DNA from: Fasciolopsis buskii
Lineage: Eukaryota; Platyhelminthes; Trematoda; Plagiorchiida; Fasciolidae
DNA: 64,000 bases
Direction: 5' to 3'
Assembly: GCA_008360955.1 (NCBI GenBank)
Contig: LUCM01001862.1
Coordinates: 110,242-174,241, forward strand
Part shown: one piece after another, positions 1-12,400 of the stretch
Layout: every line of letters starts with the position of its first letter
Position numbering within the stretch: the first letter of the stretch is position 1
The notes under the pieces: model-generated
The model's input: only the letters and a program-made list of their open reading frames with translations
What the model was told of the DNA's origin: nothing
The model's database searches: none
Program-made: the position numbers and the translations under genes

Positions 1-1915
1 TCTTGAAGGCTTGTGTTAAGTCACCTCTTTCAGTACAAGCCAAGCGCCCTCAGCCTCTGCTCATATCCCATGTGCCTCAAATTCCCAAACCACTGTGTAA
101 AAACACGCTGAACCTGCTCCAGCATTCTTTATCCCTTGTCAACTGCGGTCTCCAGCCTGAACACAGCATTCCCAGTTTGGCCGGTCAAGTACCTTCAACA
201 GCGGCTGAAGAACGTTAGGCCTCCTAGATCCCCTAAGCCTCCCAATTTATCGTAAGACACATCATGCCATCTTGATCAACTTCTGATATCATAGACTAGG
301 TGCGAAGTCCGCACTTACGACCTCTATTTAATACGTTTGTTCCAACGCGATCCGATGCTCAGGTGGGCTCATGTGGCCAGAGGGATTCGCTTCTTCTTCC
401 ATGAGGCGTTGGAACTTTCACGTCGTCTACGGAAGATCCCATTTCACCGACCACTGATAAACCAAAGCCAGATCCCTCTGGATAATCTCACTGTTTGTTG
501 TCCTTAATAGTTTGATGTCGTCAGCACACGAGACACCGATTTTCCAACCCACTGGCTATCTCGCTGACATACATCAGGAAGAGCAGTGGTCCTAATACAG
601 ACCCCTGACGCACACCCCTCAACTCTCACTCTGAAAGATCTACCCCTCAGACTTTGTGCTATTCAGTTAGTCACCTTAGCATCTACCCCAAAAGCCTTCA
701 CTTTCAGGTAAATAAACCTGTAGGTCACGGAATCGAAGGCCTTCTGAAAGTCCGGATAGCAGTCTTCCACCCTTTCGCCCCTGTCAATCCCACCTCTCAT
801 ATCGTCCAGGAAGCTTATCAAGTTGGTCAGACAAGAACTTTTGTGCCAAAGACAATGTCGCTCTGCTAGCGTTAACTTGTTGGCTTCCAGGCGATTGACT
901 AGCCTGTCGCGAAGAATCCTTTCAAGATGTTTCAGCATGATGGTTGTCTGTCTCACCGATCTATAGCTGCACAGTTGTCACTGTCCCCGCCTTTATTTAC
1001 CGGTATGACCGTCGACGTCAACCAGTCCGCGGGTATCTACTTGCACTGGTCGAACATTTCGCTTCTAACCAATCCAGCCTCCAAATCGGTATGTTTTGGG
1101 CAGCTGTCCGCAAATGTCAACATTGCGTATGTTCTTGTGTTTGTGGAAAGGGAAATTATCTGGAGCAGCATGAAATCCAACATATGCACCTTGCGCTTAC
1201 ACCTGAACCTTGCTTTCCAGCTGTGGGTATTCTGCGGTTTAAAAACTTTTCGGAACCCATTTCAATTTATAAGCATTGTTTCTACTCCCCACACGTTCTG
1301 ACAGTCGGTTCCATAGCGAAATCACCCCCTTGTGAATAACCTTGCCGTCATTTGAAGCCCAATGTGCAGTATAAAGCTATGCCCTATGGTGTCCCTCTCT
1401 GGTAGAAGCGCAAACAGTTTCTCGCGTTTTATACTTTACAGACCATTCACTATTTTTAACTCCTCATTTAGATCACTGTGCATGCCTGAGTATCTTAGAA
1501 GGAGAACGCCAAGTTCGTGGGGTCTGTCATAACTTTTGTTTTTAGCCAGCCACCCTCTGGGTGGTCAGCTTCTGTACCTTTTGCAGGTAATTTACGCTCT
1601 TTCTGAAGTACGTCGCCTTGGACTGAACACATTACCTCAGGCGTGGTCCTACGATAGTCTCACACAGGGAACCAGATACTTAGGGTTCCCTGAAATATCG
1701 TTGGCCTAAGCCTAAAATGCTCCCTTTTGTCCTTAGTTGACGCGCTCACGCACTGTTTGGAAAGTTGGAAATTCCTTATAATTTTCATGCACAGGTTCTT
1801 AACTTGCGAAACATTCGTGCTGGCAACCGTTTGATTCCCTCTCAGGTCCCACTCAGAGACAGGCCTTCGAAACTTCCCTGGTGTCAGTTGAAGGTCCAAC
1901 TTACGTGACTAAGCA
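1..1915 (-). mobile_element. CR1-like LINE, copy A (partial)
   Basis: This is the same sequence as 4430-6344, with a constant offset of 4429, and no difference was noticed in the stretches compared. It is a decayed non-LTR retrotransposon read on the minus strand. The reverse transcriptase core lies around 663-956, with the motif YPDFQKAFDSVTYR, which corresponds to the family motif YxDFxKAFDxVxH. The 3' part of the element lies off the left edge of the window. The right end stops abruptly beside the single N at 1916, while copies B and C continue about 80 bases further, so the copy is cut by an assembly joint and not by a biological end. Confidence 0.9.
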
Positions 1916-1916
1916 N
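1916..1916. other. Single ambiguous base (N), likely contig joint
   Basis: This N was the only ambiguous base noticed. It lies exactly where the match between copy A and copies B/C stops. A join made inside a repeat would give this pattern, so sequence to the left may not be the true neighbour of sequence to the right. Confidence 0.7.
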
Positions 1917-3092
1917 CAATGGACAGCGCAATCCTGATTGTAATGCACGACAACCGATGTAGTACGGGAGTCATTGTATTTGTGTAATTCACTTGAAATG
2001 GTGGACACATACTGCCACAGTCCAGTCGCTAAGTAGAACGACTACGGTTCTCAACCAAAGCCTTTGGCCCTAATAAGAACTTGGTCGTGAGGCAGCGTAG
2101 AGTGAAGGCCTATCTACTTGGTTCATTTATCCTCCCACCAAAGTTTCCGATTGAGCTACCAGCTCAGATCAACGCTCGACCTGGAGGAACAGCAGACTTC
2201 TCTGTCGACCCTCTTCACCTATTAACTCAAGGTAACTCATCCCGCATAGTGCGCTGGGTCACGGAGGTGCGCAAACGTCACGGCATATCAAGATGTGGTA
2301 TCAATGTGAAGGTCAGAGTAACATCCACTACATTTTTACACGACACGTGTTAGAACACACACCGTTTACATTCCCCCAACCTCGGTCTACCTTCATCAGG
2401 TGAGGGATTACGACTTAGCGCTAATTCACATTTACTTTATTCTTCTAATCCTTGTGTGCAACCACTTTTACTGGAGTTCACCGCAAGTGATTGTCTTTAT
2501 GGATTGTTCTTTAAATTGTCAGTCTTGATATTCGCAGTTCAAATGACCATAGAAATCACCCTATTCTCATCTGATAATTGTGCCTTGGATATTTTCTCAA
2601 AAAGAGGACTGTGTGTTGGAAAACACTGGCACATATATGCCTCTGTGTGAATGGTCTGGAAAGTAATGCCACTCTTTGAGTTAGTTTTCCCACCTCCGAA
2701 ATAATCTTTGCTGACGTTTGCCACTACTGAGGCCTACATGGACAGCAAGGTTTCAGAAAACTACACGATGTTTTATCGGACAGTTTTAAGGCATAATACG
2801 TCTAATCAATTAGTTCCAACTATTCCAGATGGTCTGCAATTAAATTATGGAACACCCAACCACGAGGTACTAGACGATGTAAGCGATGCATCCAAAAATA
2901 TTATGACTTGCAAACTACACTTGAATTTAACTGGTAAGCACATTATTCTTAAGAAACGCACTTTCAAGGAATTATATACCCAAGCATTCGGACATTGCAT
3001 TGTTAACAAACTAGGCGCAGCAGTATGGAACGAGGAAATGGTCAAATAGTAGTCAATTTAGGAAAAATTCGACGATTTATCGGACAACTTAC
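1917..3092. other. Non-coding or unassigned stretch left of VPS35 exon 3
   Basis: If the assembly is right, this is the start of VPS35 intron 3, on the minus strand. The next expected VPS35 block (the part following NILPRL) was looked for on the minus strand and not found. Open frames at 2081-2353 and 2708-3049 on the plus strand are treated separately. No transposon was recognised here. Confidence 0.5.
2081..2230 (+). other. Possible unassigned coding exon
   Basis: An open plus-strand frame gives a plausible, non-repetitive peptide with segments such as LLGSFILPPKFPIELP and NARPGGTADFSVDPL. A possible donor (AAG/GTAAC) follows at about 2230 and an AG precedes the frame at about 2090. The frame stays open to 2353 if not spliced. 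I do not recognise the protein and no neighbouring exon was found, so it may be chance. Confidence 0.2.
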
Positions 3093-3216
3093 AGCCGGGG
3101 TAAGATATTCGATATGTATTGGACGGTTTCATAAAGATTGTTAACCTTTTTACCGCTTTTGTGCTCCTCGATGAGATAAGACTCGAGAATGCGCAACTTT
3201 TCAATAATTATAATAT
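3093..3216 (-). CDS. VPS35: VPS35 exon 3
   Basis: With the last base of exon 2 this completes a Tyr codon and reads on through EKLRILESYLIEEHKSGKK and NNLYETVQYISNILPRL. It ends in phase 2 before the donor GTAAGT. Read without splicing, the frame meets a stop at once, which supports the donor. Confidence 0.92.
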
Positions 3217-3494
3217 CTGAAAATGGAAAACTTTGCTTGACCTTACATAGTTCATAATACGACTTCGGAGAGAGAAAAGGTGTGCGCATTTCTTTGAGCA
3301 TATCAGCCGCATGCTGAATGCCATCAACGATATTCCGTTTGTCCTGATAAAAATGCTGGAATCATTGCGAAAATACTCACTAATGAAACCTCCATTTGAA
3401 ATGAACATTGTTTCACCGTCGCCAGCGCCTCATCCAGAAGACGGCCTTGGTCAAGTGAATGCATCGTTGACATGTGGCGCGCCGCTTCATCCAT
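3093..3494 (-). CDS. VPS35: VPS35 retromer subunit, 5' part (exons 1-3)
   Basis: VPS35 is the large alpha-solenoid scaffold of the retromer cargo-selection complex. It binds VPS26 and VPS29 on endosomes and sends cargo back to the Golgi or plasma membrane. Three exons read 3494-3381, 3343-3247 and 3216-3093. Together they encode about 111 residues matching the animal VPS35 N-terminus throughout: LLDEAL..VK..SFQM, then DKRNIVDGIQHAADML, EMRTPFLSPKSYYEL, LRILESYLIEEHKSGKKV, and NLYETVQYISNILPRL. Exon phases fit (0, 1, 2), and every intron has GT-AG ends. The N-terminal retromer motif PRLYLL that contacts VPS26 would begin at the exon 3/4 join, so only its PRL is visible. In-frame ATGs are at 3494, 3473 and 3464; an in-frame stop lies at about 3522-3524. 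The rest of the gene, roughly 85% of the usual ~790 residues, is not in the window. Confidence 0.93.
3217..3246 (-). other. VPS35 intron 2 (30 nt micro-intron)
   Basis: The intron runs from GTAAGG to CCATTTTCAG on the minus strand and is 30 nt long, close to the lower limit of functional animal introns. Confidence 0.9.
3247..3343 (-). CDS. VPS35: VPS35 exon 2
   Basis: The exon encodes DKRNIVDGIQHAADML followed by EMRTPFLSPKSYYEL. It is the most conserved block seen here, with SPKSYYEL identical to animal VPS35. It is 97 nt long and ends in phase 1 before GTAAGG. Confidence 0.95.
3344..3380 (-). other. VPS35 intron 1 (37 nt micro-intron)
   Basis: The intron starts GTGAGT and ends TTTTTATCAG on the minus strand. 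It is 37 nt long, in the size class typical of 5'-end introns of trematode genes. Confidence 0.9.
3381..3494 (-). CDS. VPS35: VPS35 exon 1
   Basis: Possible starts are 3494, 3473 and 3464, all in one frame. The first gives 18 residues before the conserved LLDEA, the second 11; human VPS35 has about 14, so either is possible. The exon ends in phase 0 before the donor GTGAGT. The residues SFQMEVSL align with the animal SFQMKRCL. Confidence 0.88.
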
Positions 3495-4053
3495 ACCGCC
3501 ACAAGTACACGCCAGGTCAAGTTACCACATTTTACAGAAAACAGCAATTTCCACATCAACGTAGTGGCCTCAAAAAGAAATCGACCTTCCGGAGTTTCTC
3601 CAATGATATGCGCAAGATCCCCCATCGACGCCTATTTTGTCTTCCAGTTTCCATTTAGTATGCCATATAACTGCAGCGAAAATTGGATATGTTCCTCCGG
3701 AAAGCTTGTTTATCTGAACGTTGACTGCCAAGTGCGTCCTCTGCTTGTGCTTTTCTCACGCACGACCCGCCCGCACGCTCCTGTCAAATGATACGCAACT
3801 TGCCATCGCTTCCGAATATTGTTGCCTTTTACCGGTCAAGTGTCGGGGTTGACAGCATTGCAAATGTACGCAAACGAGTGGACAAGACTCACAAATGCTC
3901 AAAAATATTAGACGCAGCCAAATGTGAGACAAGATTCGAGTTGAGAACATCCACTAAACAGAAATCCCACATTATTTAAAATGCGAAAAAATACGATTCT
4001 ATTTCCAGTTAAGTTAGATTGTCCGACAGCAGGGCCAAACGCCAGATGGTCCC
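3495..4053 (-). promoter_or_regulatory. VPS35 upstream region (5' UTR/promoter expected)
   Basis: About 560 bases lie between the VPS35 start and LINE copy B. If VPS35 is active its promoter should be here, unless the LINE has displaced it. No TATA box or other defined element was identified. Confidence 0.35.
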
Positions 4054-6427
4054 GTTTCTTGCATCGAGGGCTCCTTGGAGTAAACAATGCTTCGACAACA
4101 GAACGGTGGGAACCCTCCTCAGATCCTACAGGGGAAAACAATTAATGAGATGATTTCCCATCTATCACCTCCTCAACCCCCGAACCCTCACACACTGTCC
4201 TCTCCAAACACAGCTAGCCATACATCTTCTAGCCTCCCTTTGAATTCACGCACTGGTCCCGGTAGCTGGTTCCAGCCATTCACCACTCGTATGGCAAGCG
4301 ATTTGCTCCTCAACCCGGTGGTTGCATGCTTTCGCACGATTGTTTTCCCGTTCCCTCTTAGTGCATGGTTCCCCCTTATCTGGGATAGGGCTCCCCGGTG
4401 GACCCGTATCTCGGTCAGACCCTTAATGATCTTGAAGGCTTGTGTTAAGTCACCTCTTTCAGTACAAGCCAAGCGCCCTCAGCCTCTGCTCATATCCCAT
4501 GTGCCTCAAATTCCCAAACCACTGTGTAAAAACACGCTGAACCTGCTCCAGCATTCTTTATCCCTTGTCAACTGCGGTCTCCAGCCTGAACACAGCATTC
4601 CCAGTTTGGCCGGTCAAGTACCTTCAACAGCGGCTGAAGAACGTTAGGCCTCCTAGATCCCCTAAGCCTCCCAATTTATCGTAAGACACATCATGCCATC
4701 TTGATCAACTTCTGATATCATAGACTAGGTGCGAAGTCCGCACTTACGACCTCTATTTAATACGTTTGTTCCAACGCGATCCGATGCTCAGGTGGGCTCA
4801 TGTGGCCAGAGGGATTCGCTTCTTCTTCCATGAGGCGTTGGAACTTTCACGTCGTCTACGGAAGATCCCATTTCACCGACCACTGATAAACCAAAGCCAG
4901 ATCCCTCTGGATAATCTCACTGTTTGTTGTCCTTAATAGTTTGATGTCGTCAGCACACGAGACACCGATTTTCCAACCCACTGGCTATCTCGCTGACATA
5001 CATCAGGAAGAGCAGTGGTCCTAATACAGACCCCTGACGCACACCCCTCAACTCTCACTCTGAAAGATCTACCCCTCAGACTTTGTGCTATTCAGTTAGT
5101 CACCTTAGCATCTACCCCAAAAGCCTTCACTTTCAGGTAAATAAACCTGTAGGTCACGGAATCGAAGGCCTTCTGAAAGTCCGGATAGCAGTCTTCCACC
5201 CTTTCGCCCCTGTCAATCCCACCTCTCATATCGTCCAGGAAGCTTATCAAGTTGGTCAGACAAGAACTTTTGTGCCAAAGACAATGTCGCTCTGCTAGCG
5301 TTAACTTGTTGGCTTCCAGGCGATTGACTAGCCTGTCGCGAAGAATCCTTTCAAGATGTTTCAGCATGATGGTTGTCTGTCTCACCGATCTATAGCTGCA
5401 CAGTTGTCACTGTCCCCGCCTTTATTTACCGGTATGACCGTCGACGTCAACCAGTCCGCGGGTATCTACTTGCACTGGTCGAACATTTCGCTTCTAACCA
5501 ATCCAGCCTCCAAATCGGTATGTTTTGGGCAGCTGTCCGCAAATGTCAACATTGCGTATGTTCTTGTGTTTGTGGAAAGGGAAATTATCTGGAGCAGCAT
5601 GAAATCCAACATATGCACCTTGCGCTTACACCTGAACCTTGCTTTCCAGCTGTGGGTATTCTGCGGTTTAAAAACTTTTCGGAACCCATTTCAATTTATA
5701 AGCATTGTTTCTACTCCCCACACGTTCTGACAGTCGGTTCCATAGCGAAATCACCCCCTTGTGAATAACCTTGCCGTCATTTGAAGCCCAATGTGCAGTA
5801 TAAAGCTATGCCCTATGGTGTCCCTCTCTGGTAGAAGCGCAAACAGTTTCTCGCGTTTTATACTTTACAGACCATTCACTATTTTTAACTCCTCATTTAG
5901 ATCACTGTGCATGCCTGAGTATCTTAGAAGGAGAACGCCAAGTTCGTGGGGTCTGTCATAACTTTTGTTTTTAGCCAGCCACCCTCTGGGTGGTCAGCTT
6001 CTGTACCTTTTGCAGGTAATTTACGCTCTTTCTGAAGTACGTCGCCTTGGACTGAACACATTACCTCAGGCGTGGTCCTACGATAGTCTCACACAGGGAA
6101 CCAGATACTTAGGGTTCCCTGAAATATCGTTGGCCTAAGCCTAAAATGCTCCCTTTTGTCCTTAGTTGACGCGCTCACGCACTGTTTGGAAAGTTGGAAA
6201 TTCCTTATAATTTTCATGCACAGGTTCTTAACTTGCGAAACATTCGTGCTGGCAACCGTTTGATTCCCTCTCAGGTCCCACTCAGAGACAGGCCTTCGAA
6301 ACTTCCCTGGTGTCAGTTGAAGGTCCAACTTACGTGACTAAGCAGTCACTGCCTCGATGCCCTCCTTTTTGTCTGCGCTTGCCGCTTGACATCTTCAGAA
6401 ATAAAAGTGCCATGGGTTGCACATGCT
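4054..6427 (-). mobile_element. CR1-like LINE, copy B
   Basis: A 2374-base element read on the minus strand, matching copy C (25407-27780) over its full length with only a few differences noticed. At least three were seen; one changes a Pro codon to Ser in the C-terminal frame. The 3' part (4188-4472) encodes the domain found at the C-terminus of CR1/jockey reverse transcriptases, with RGDLTQAFKIIKGL and VVNGWNQLPG. The core is at about 5092-5385. Frameshifts and stops break it throughout, so it cannot make a working enzyme. The end nearest VPS35 is the element's 3' end. Confidence 0.9.
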
Positions 6428-9400
6428 CTTCGCCAAGTCGCCCAGGATATATGATGCAGAATGTGACTCCTTATACCGATTGACGTGGACCACCGCTCGG
6501 CTTGCCAGGGGGTGTTGTGTTCCCTCCAACCTATAGCCTTTGCCCTTTTTAATGGTTTCTACGTCGATCGTAATTGTTTCCTTTATTCGCACACAACGGT
6601 GACATCTTTTGCGTTTTTTCCACCGTTTTTGTGAAGGTCAGCGGAAGGTTTCTTCTTGCTGATGTTGTAAATGTATCGTCTGTTCCTCATATTTTCTGCG
6701 CTGTCTCAAGTCCCCTTAAACTGCTGGGACGCGTTCTTCCTCCAACCTCTTTCTATTCCTCAATTATCCCCCCTCAGCGGGGGTCCTTCAGTCTGACATT
6801 TTACCCTTGAGTTAGAGAAATTCTTCCCGGTGCCCATGGAGATATTAATTTTACGCTTTTCTCATCACTCCCGCTGTTGCCCACCCGTCGCCAGTAACCC
6901 AGTCCAGTAGGTATGCGCTGAACTTTAGTTTTTCTAGTAGCAATTTCCCGAAATTCCTGCGCAGCTTTTCAGGGACATCGTCCTGTCCAAGGTAGGGTGT
7001 AGCTGTGTTCACTGCATGAAGGCCGTTGCCCAGTAGCGTGAGACAACATAAGCCCCGGACGTAATTTGCGAACGCGGCAGTAGCCAGTCTTAGCAGTGAT
7101 ATCTTTTATCCTGACATAAACATTGCGTTTTCGTCGTCCGTCGAGCTATGGCTCTGTTATACATCAACCGTGTGAGCGCATCTCCGCCGCATTGGATGAA
7201 TGGCCCTCCGAATCTCATTCATCCCCGTTGATGACCAAAATCCGCGACTATTTGCAGGGCATTGGAACTTGCAAAGAGTTGTTCCAGTGCCTGTGTCGCC
7301 TGCCGTTAATCCGCCTCTATGGCGCTCGATCCTCTGCAGATGTACGCCACGCCTTTTTACCTAGTTGAGAGCTTAAGGAAAAGTAAGCATATTTATATGC
7401 TTATGATGCCTAGATTTACATCTGGTTCCCTGCATGCCGGGTCCCCCTATTGGTAGAGCGGCTTGGCATCACAGCCATGCCAATCACACATCCTTTCTGT
7501 AAAGATGTTGCTGGTTTGACACATTCCGCGGAATGTGCTTCGTTTCACAGAGCCGCGCCTCGGAGATCACAAGCAGTGTTATTTTGCTTTCCGGCCCTGT
7601 CAATTAATTTCATCAATGCACTCATTAGTATGCATGGTATGGCGTAAAGAACTATTTCATTTGCTTCCTTTTAACCGTTCACTCGACACCTCACTCCTTT
7701 CCGCACCCTCTCTGCTGTAATATTTCTTGCAACTCGAGAACTACGCCTCCAAAGGAAACTTCATTCCACCGCATTTGTCTGCTCACGGTACCATTTTGGC
7801 CGCTGCGGAGAAGTGCAATTTTCTCTCGGTTTTCATCACTTGACCTCACTAGTGAACAAATACGACCATCGTCTTCACCCACTTTCGGTTAGCTCATGTA
7901 TCCATTCACGGCTATGCTTCACCATGTCTAAGTTCATCTTCACTACGCCTCTTCAAGTACATCCTCTCTTACTAATATTGGCCGGTCTCATCTTTGGAAT
8001 TTTCGGTTCTTCTGGCCCTATCGCGAGAGTGTCCCGGGAAGCTGCAGTAACGGCTGTACCCATTGGATCGTTGCGGCTTTTCCAGAGCTATCCAAACCTC
8101 CACGGAATCCGGCTGGTCTGTCCGGGATGATAAAATAGTGGCCACTCGTTCCGTTGTACATTGGTCCAGCTCTGGCTAAAAGCCATTCCTTGTCCTCTGC
8201 GTTCGTGAACTCTAAAACCTTCGGTCTTGTTCTTCGCGGTTATTCACAGTTTTGGCTTCCACTCAGGTGACTGCTAAGTGTACTCGTTTTATGCCGGCGC
8301 TATAAATCAAACCATTCTTAAAATATCCTTTACTCCCCTGGAATTCAGGCCCAATCAAGCTTTGATTTAAATAATTACATTTTCATCAGCATATGAGAAT
8401 AATAGCTTCCGAGATGTGGCTTTAGTCAGCCTAATATCTATTCTCAGTTCACACAATCAGCATTTCAACCCTTTAACATTACCTCCTGAGCCATTAGATT
8501 TTGTCCTACTCCCCAATACAATTGTTGTCAGCACCTTTATTTCCTTCCTGTTATTGTGAGCCTTAACTCTCCCACTCATCACCTTTATATTACCTGTAAG
8601 GGCTGCCGGCTTTGATTCTATTTGGTCCCTCTTAACTGGCTTTTCTTTTGGTTTGAACTTCTCGATACCTCCTGCCGGATTTGGAACACCGAGTTGGTGT
8701 GCTTTCCAATTTCTTTACTCGGAGCTTTCACGGCTTCTTCCTGGTGGATGAACCTGATTGTGTTGGAGGTCGGCACGCGTTACGGTGAACAAAGTAATTA
8801 TTCAATCAGTTTATCAAAAGTTCGGGCATTAGTCATAGTGAGAAAAATTTGCTTGATTATTCCGAACGTCACATGTCGACTTGCCCTTTGATAAGCCATT
8901 CTGTCGATATTTTGTCTAATTTTAGACTCTCGCGTTTCCATTCCCGATCTGAGCCGTTATGCTGTATAAGGTACGTTGCTTCCTTTCATTTATGTTCTTA
9001 AGATTAGACGAACTTTTTTGGCCCGTCGTCTGATGTCTCTATTCCACAAGTTTACACCCTCTCGCTCATTATCCTGATGCCCAGTCTCATTGTGTGACTC
9101 AAGCCGTCTCGGTTTTGCTGCAGTATCGTATTTCCATTACTGTGATCCTCAAGCTTTTACGACCATCACGTTAACCCGGTGCACTCGGCCTGAATATTTA
9201 CGCACCGGCCCATTCTGTAAACGTGTAATTTACTGAGCAAAACCGATTCGAGTTCTAACCGGTTGCAGATGAGATCTGTTTCCAATCAGGCTGGTGTATA
9301 CCCAAGTGTTTGACCTCTTTTGTGGCCCTCAATGCTTCGGGCGACGCAGTCAGAGGAAAGACCACCGACCTCCAAATAAAGATCAGTTCCGTCCAGAATC

Positions 9401-12400
9401 ACGCTCAGTCACTGTGAGATCATGTTACGGTCATTTCCAATTAGCGGCTTATTTCAGAACCGAACAACACCCAGCCCTGAAATTCCCGATAAAACTTGTC
9501 GCCATTTAGATTCTTTTGCCACCAGACTTCACGAATGTGCTTTTGCGAAAAAAATGCTGTAGTGTTCTGGCTTTTCCATCGTATGCATTCTTGCTTGGTG
9601 CATGCAACAGGTCCCACCGTTAACCTTCCTGTTTCTGGCAGCGGAACAAATGCAAATGTACTACGGTCTTTTGCTCTTCAAACTTCCGTAGTTACTGGCA
9701 ATAAAATAGTGTTTCAGCAGATGGCAAATAGTTTCTCGATTTACATCTTTTAGCAGCATTACCAACTGTGCGAGCAGAACAACTTCCAAGGAGGGGCAGA
9801 CCGAAATCTGCTAATATAATCGGTGAAATCCGTATGTTCAAAGCCAAACCCCATTGGTCTTCTACCTCGGAGTTTCTTGGACAGATTCCCCCCACTAGAG
9901 ATTAAAACTCTAGCTGCACATAAAAACGACAGTCGAATTAGGAGCGTTCAGCTCTTCGTTTCCTCCCAAGCCATCCAACAAGCAGCTTTAGCCCATCTTC
10001 CCTTTAAACACCTCAAAAACGGAAAGTAAGGAGAGACAACAACGAAAAGGTTAACTCCCGCACCATTACGTGAGCAACCTGGAAAACCCACCCAATTCAT
10101 AACTGAACCTGTGAATGACGCTACCAACCCAATGCTCCACCAAATAACCTCAGAGCCACCGACCGCATTACGCAGACCACACTTCTTATATTTTTCTGAT
10201 TGAATACCAACCTCTACCCAACCCACGAAGTGGGTCTTCTCACAAGACCCCCTTCTTCACCCGCCCTCACCGGAAGGCGACTTGCAGATCCACCCCAAGC
10301 GAACTCCGTCAGCCTGGCCTCCAAGCGACTTTTTCTTACTCAGATATAATTCCAAGGAACGGATTGTGCAAGCCATTTGGCCGGAGGCATTTTGATAATG
10401 ATAGAAGCCCAACAAAACTTACTGACCGCTCACATTCAGTGCATCAGTGCATCTGCCGCTCGCCAAAAGGTCGCCACTTCTGCAAAGGTCGCCACTCACT
10501 AATCAAAAAAGGGACAGATAAATCAATCGACCGATAAAATTTCCAGCGAGAAAGTTGTCGCATCTCCCATCCGGCCAACCTCAGACGAAAAACTAACTAC
10601 GGACCTCTGTGAATCCAAAATCTACCATGCGGAAACCTTCTTAAATGCCGTGTCCACCCGCTGCCTCCCTGAACTGCTTGGTGTCGACTGTGGCCTTTTC
10701 TTGTCATAATTTAGCCGCCATTCCGAAACTCAGAATCGTAACCGTCCCCTTATTGTTTGTACCAACCTCAAAAATTCGCCGGCCACAGGTCACCTCCCAT
10801 TATAGGTCCACAGCCTGCTCCGTTAGTTCAAACCACATTGAACCCGCCCTGTCTGCAAAATGTATGTTCCAAGGCCAATAAAATCCCTCTCATCCACACA
10901 CCTGACTGTCCATTTCCTAGATACCGCGTCCCCCACAATACTGTCTACCATCCAGTAACCCAATTCTTCCTGAGCAATGCCCTCCACTGGCCCGGTCATT
11001 TCGAGGGTTGCACTGACACTGGTCGTCGTGATTAAAACAACATGATTCCCACTTTTGGGTGAATCTACTTCCCTGAGACCAGCTTTCTCCTGAGACTTTG
11101 GAGCCCCGGTCAGTTCACTCCGAGATGGCCAGAAGGCAGCCACCCATACAGCAATATTGCAAAATTAGCCTTGAACACTGCCATATCCGGTCCTCAAAGA
11201 TCGCTCGTTTCTGCTTCAGCCGAAATTTTACAAATACCCCAACGACAACCCATCACTCCTTAGTAGTTATAGTTCCTCTCCTTTCAAACTGCTCGGCTAT
11301 GGATAACAAGTTACCTACGCTGTTCACTGCACATCCTCCCCCATCAATATCAATTCAAAAATTTCGAGACCCACGGCATCCATAGACAGCAACTTGTCCT
11401 CATATCCTCCTTTATTCATCAGCAATTCTACCTTCTGCCATTCCGAAACCTACATTTTCACACCCACAAAATCCCGTTCAAACTCCTGGGGCCCCAGGCA
11501 CATACGGCTGGAAATTCCATCCGGTTCGAGAACGAGTCTCCTCACTCTATAAGAAGATGGCGATTATTCCTTGTAGTACCAGCTTCCAAAGTTTCTTTCA
11601 TGTTAAATTCTTCACATTTGTTTACTCTACCTTATGGAGTAAGTTGTCTCTCCGGTCCTGTTGGAATCCAGCTTGATTCAATGTTCGTTATCCGACTTCC
11701 TGGACGTATTGATCTTCAGCAAATTAACTGACGTCAGCATCAGTCAAAACCAAACCTTCAAAGGCCACCCAGGCCTTAGGTCCATATGAAATTGAGATCG
11801 AAATCTACCACCATAAAAATGCTCCCTTCCATTCAAATCCTCCTTTGGAGCCAAATTCCTCTGAATCCATAGTCTTACCTTGCTTCCAACTCTGAACGTG
11901 GCCAAATTCCGTTACCTATTAATTCTACTCATCAAATAACTTAAAACGGTTCAGCTCAGTCGTCTCCGTTTAATGTCGATACATCGGGGATGACAAATAA
12001 ACAGAGGGCATAAACCGCTAGCCTCTCATGCTAAACGGTTTATTTCTCATTTACCTACAAATGAATTTACCGTGGCTCTCCGGAACACATTACTCAGCAC
12101 CTCAGGTGTATTTACTAGGTTATGCATGTGCCAACGCTCGCACAATTAAATATTTTTTGGTTTGAGTTTACCGTTATTCCGTAGCAGACACCCCGATGCA
12201 TCAGTCGCTGTATCGATCAGGATTTACTCCCGCCACCGTTGGCCTGCTGTCTGCAACATTTATCTTTATCAGTTATCGCATTAAACTAAATTTTCCTGGA
12301 GTAAAACCTGGCGGGCAGAAATTATTCACGTTGCCGGCATCTTCAAGGGACGGCTCTAAGTACTCAACAGCATTCAAGCTTGATTTGGTGATTTTCTCTG

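Noticed and set aside
927..1339. Two overlapping plus-strand open frames (124 and 131 codons), repeated in all LINE copies
   Set aside because: They are antisense shadows of the LINE and recur only because the repeat recurs.
2708..3049. 113-codon plus-strand open frame left of VPS35
   Set aside because: No homology or splice support, and it lies where VPS35 intron 3 is expected.
10823..11143. 106-codon minus-strand open frame considered as a retroelement protease or gag piece
   Set aside because: No catalytic D-S/T-G in context and no neighbouring polymerase; the resemblance was too weak.
10757..11700. Plus-strand frames considered as a LINE endonuclease domain
   Set aside because: Only a vague likeness to an N-A-R-S-like start; the conserved catalytic order could not be followed.
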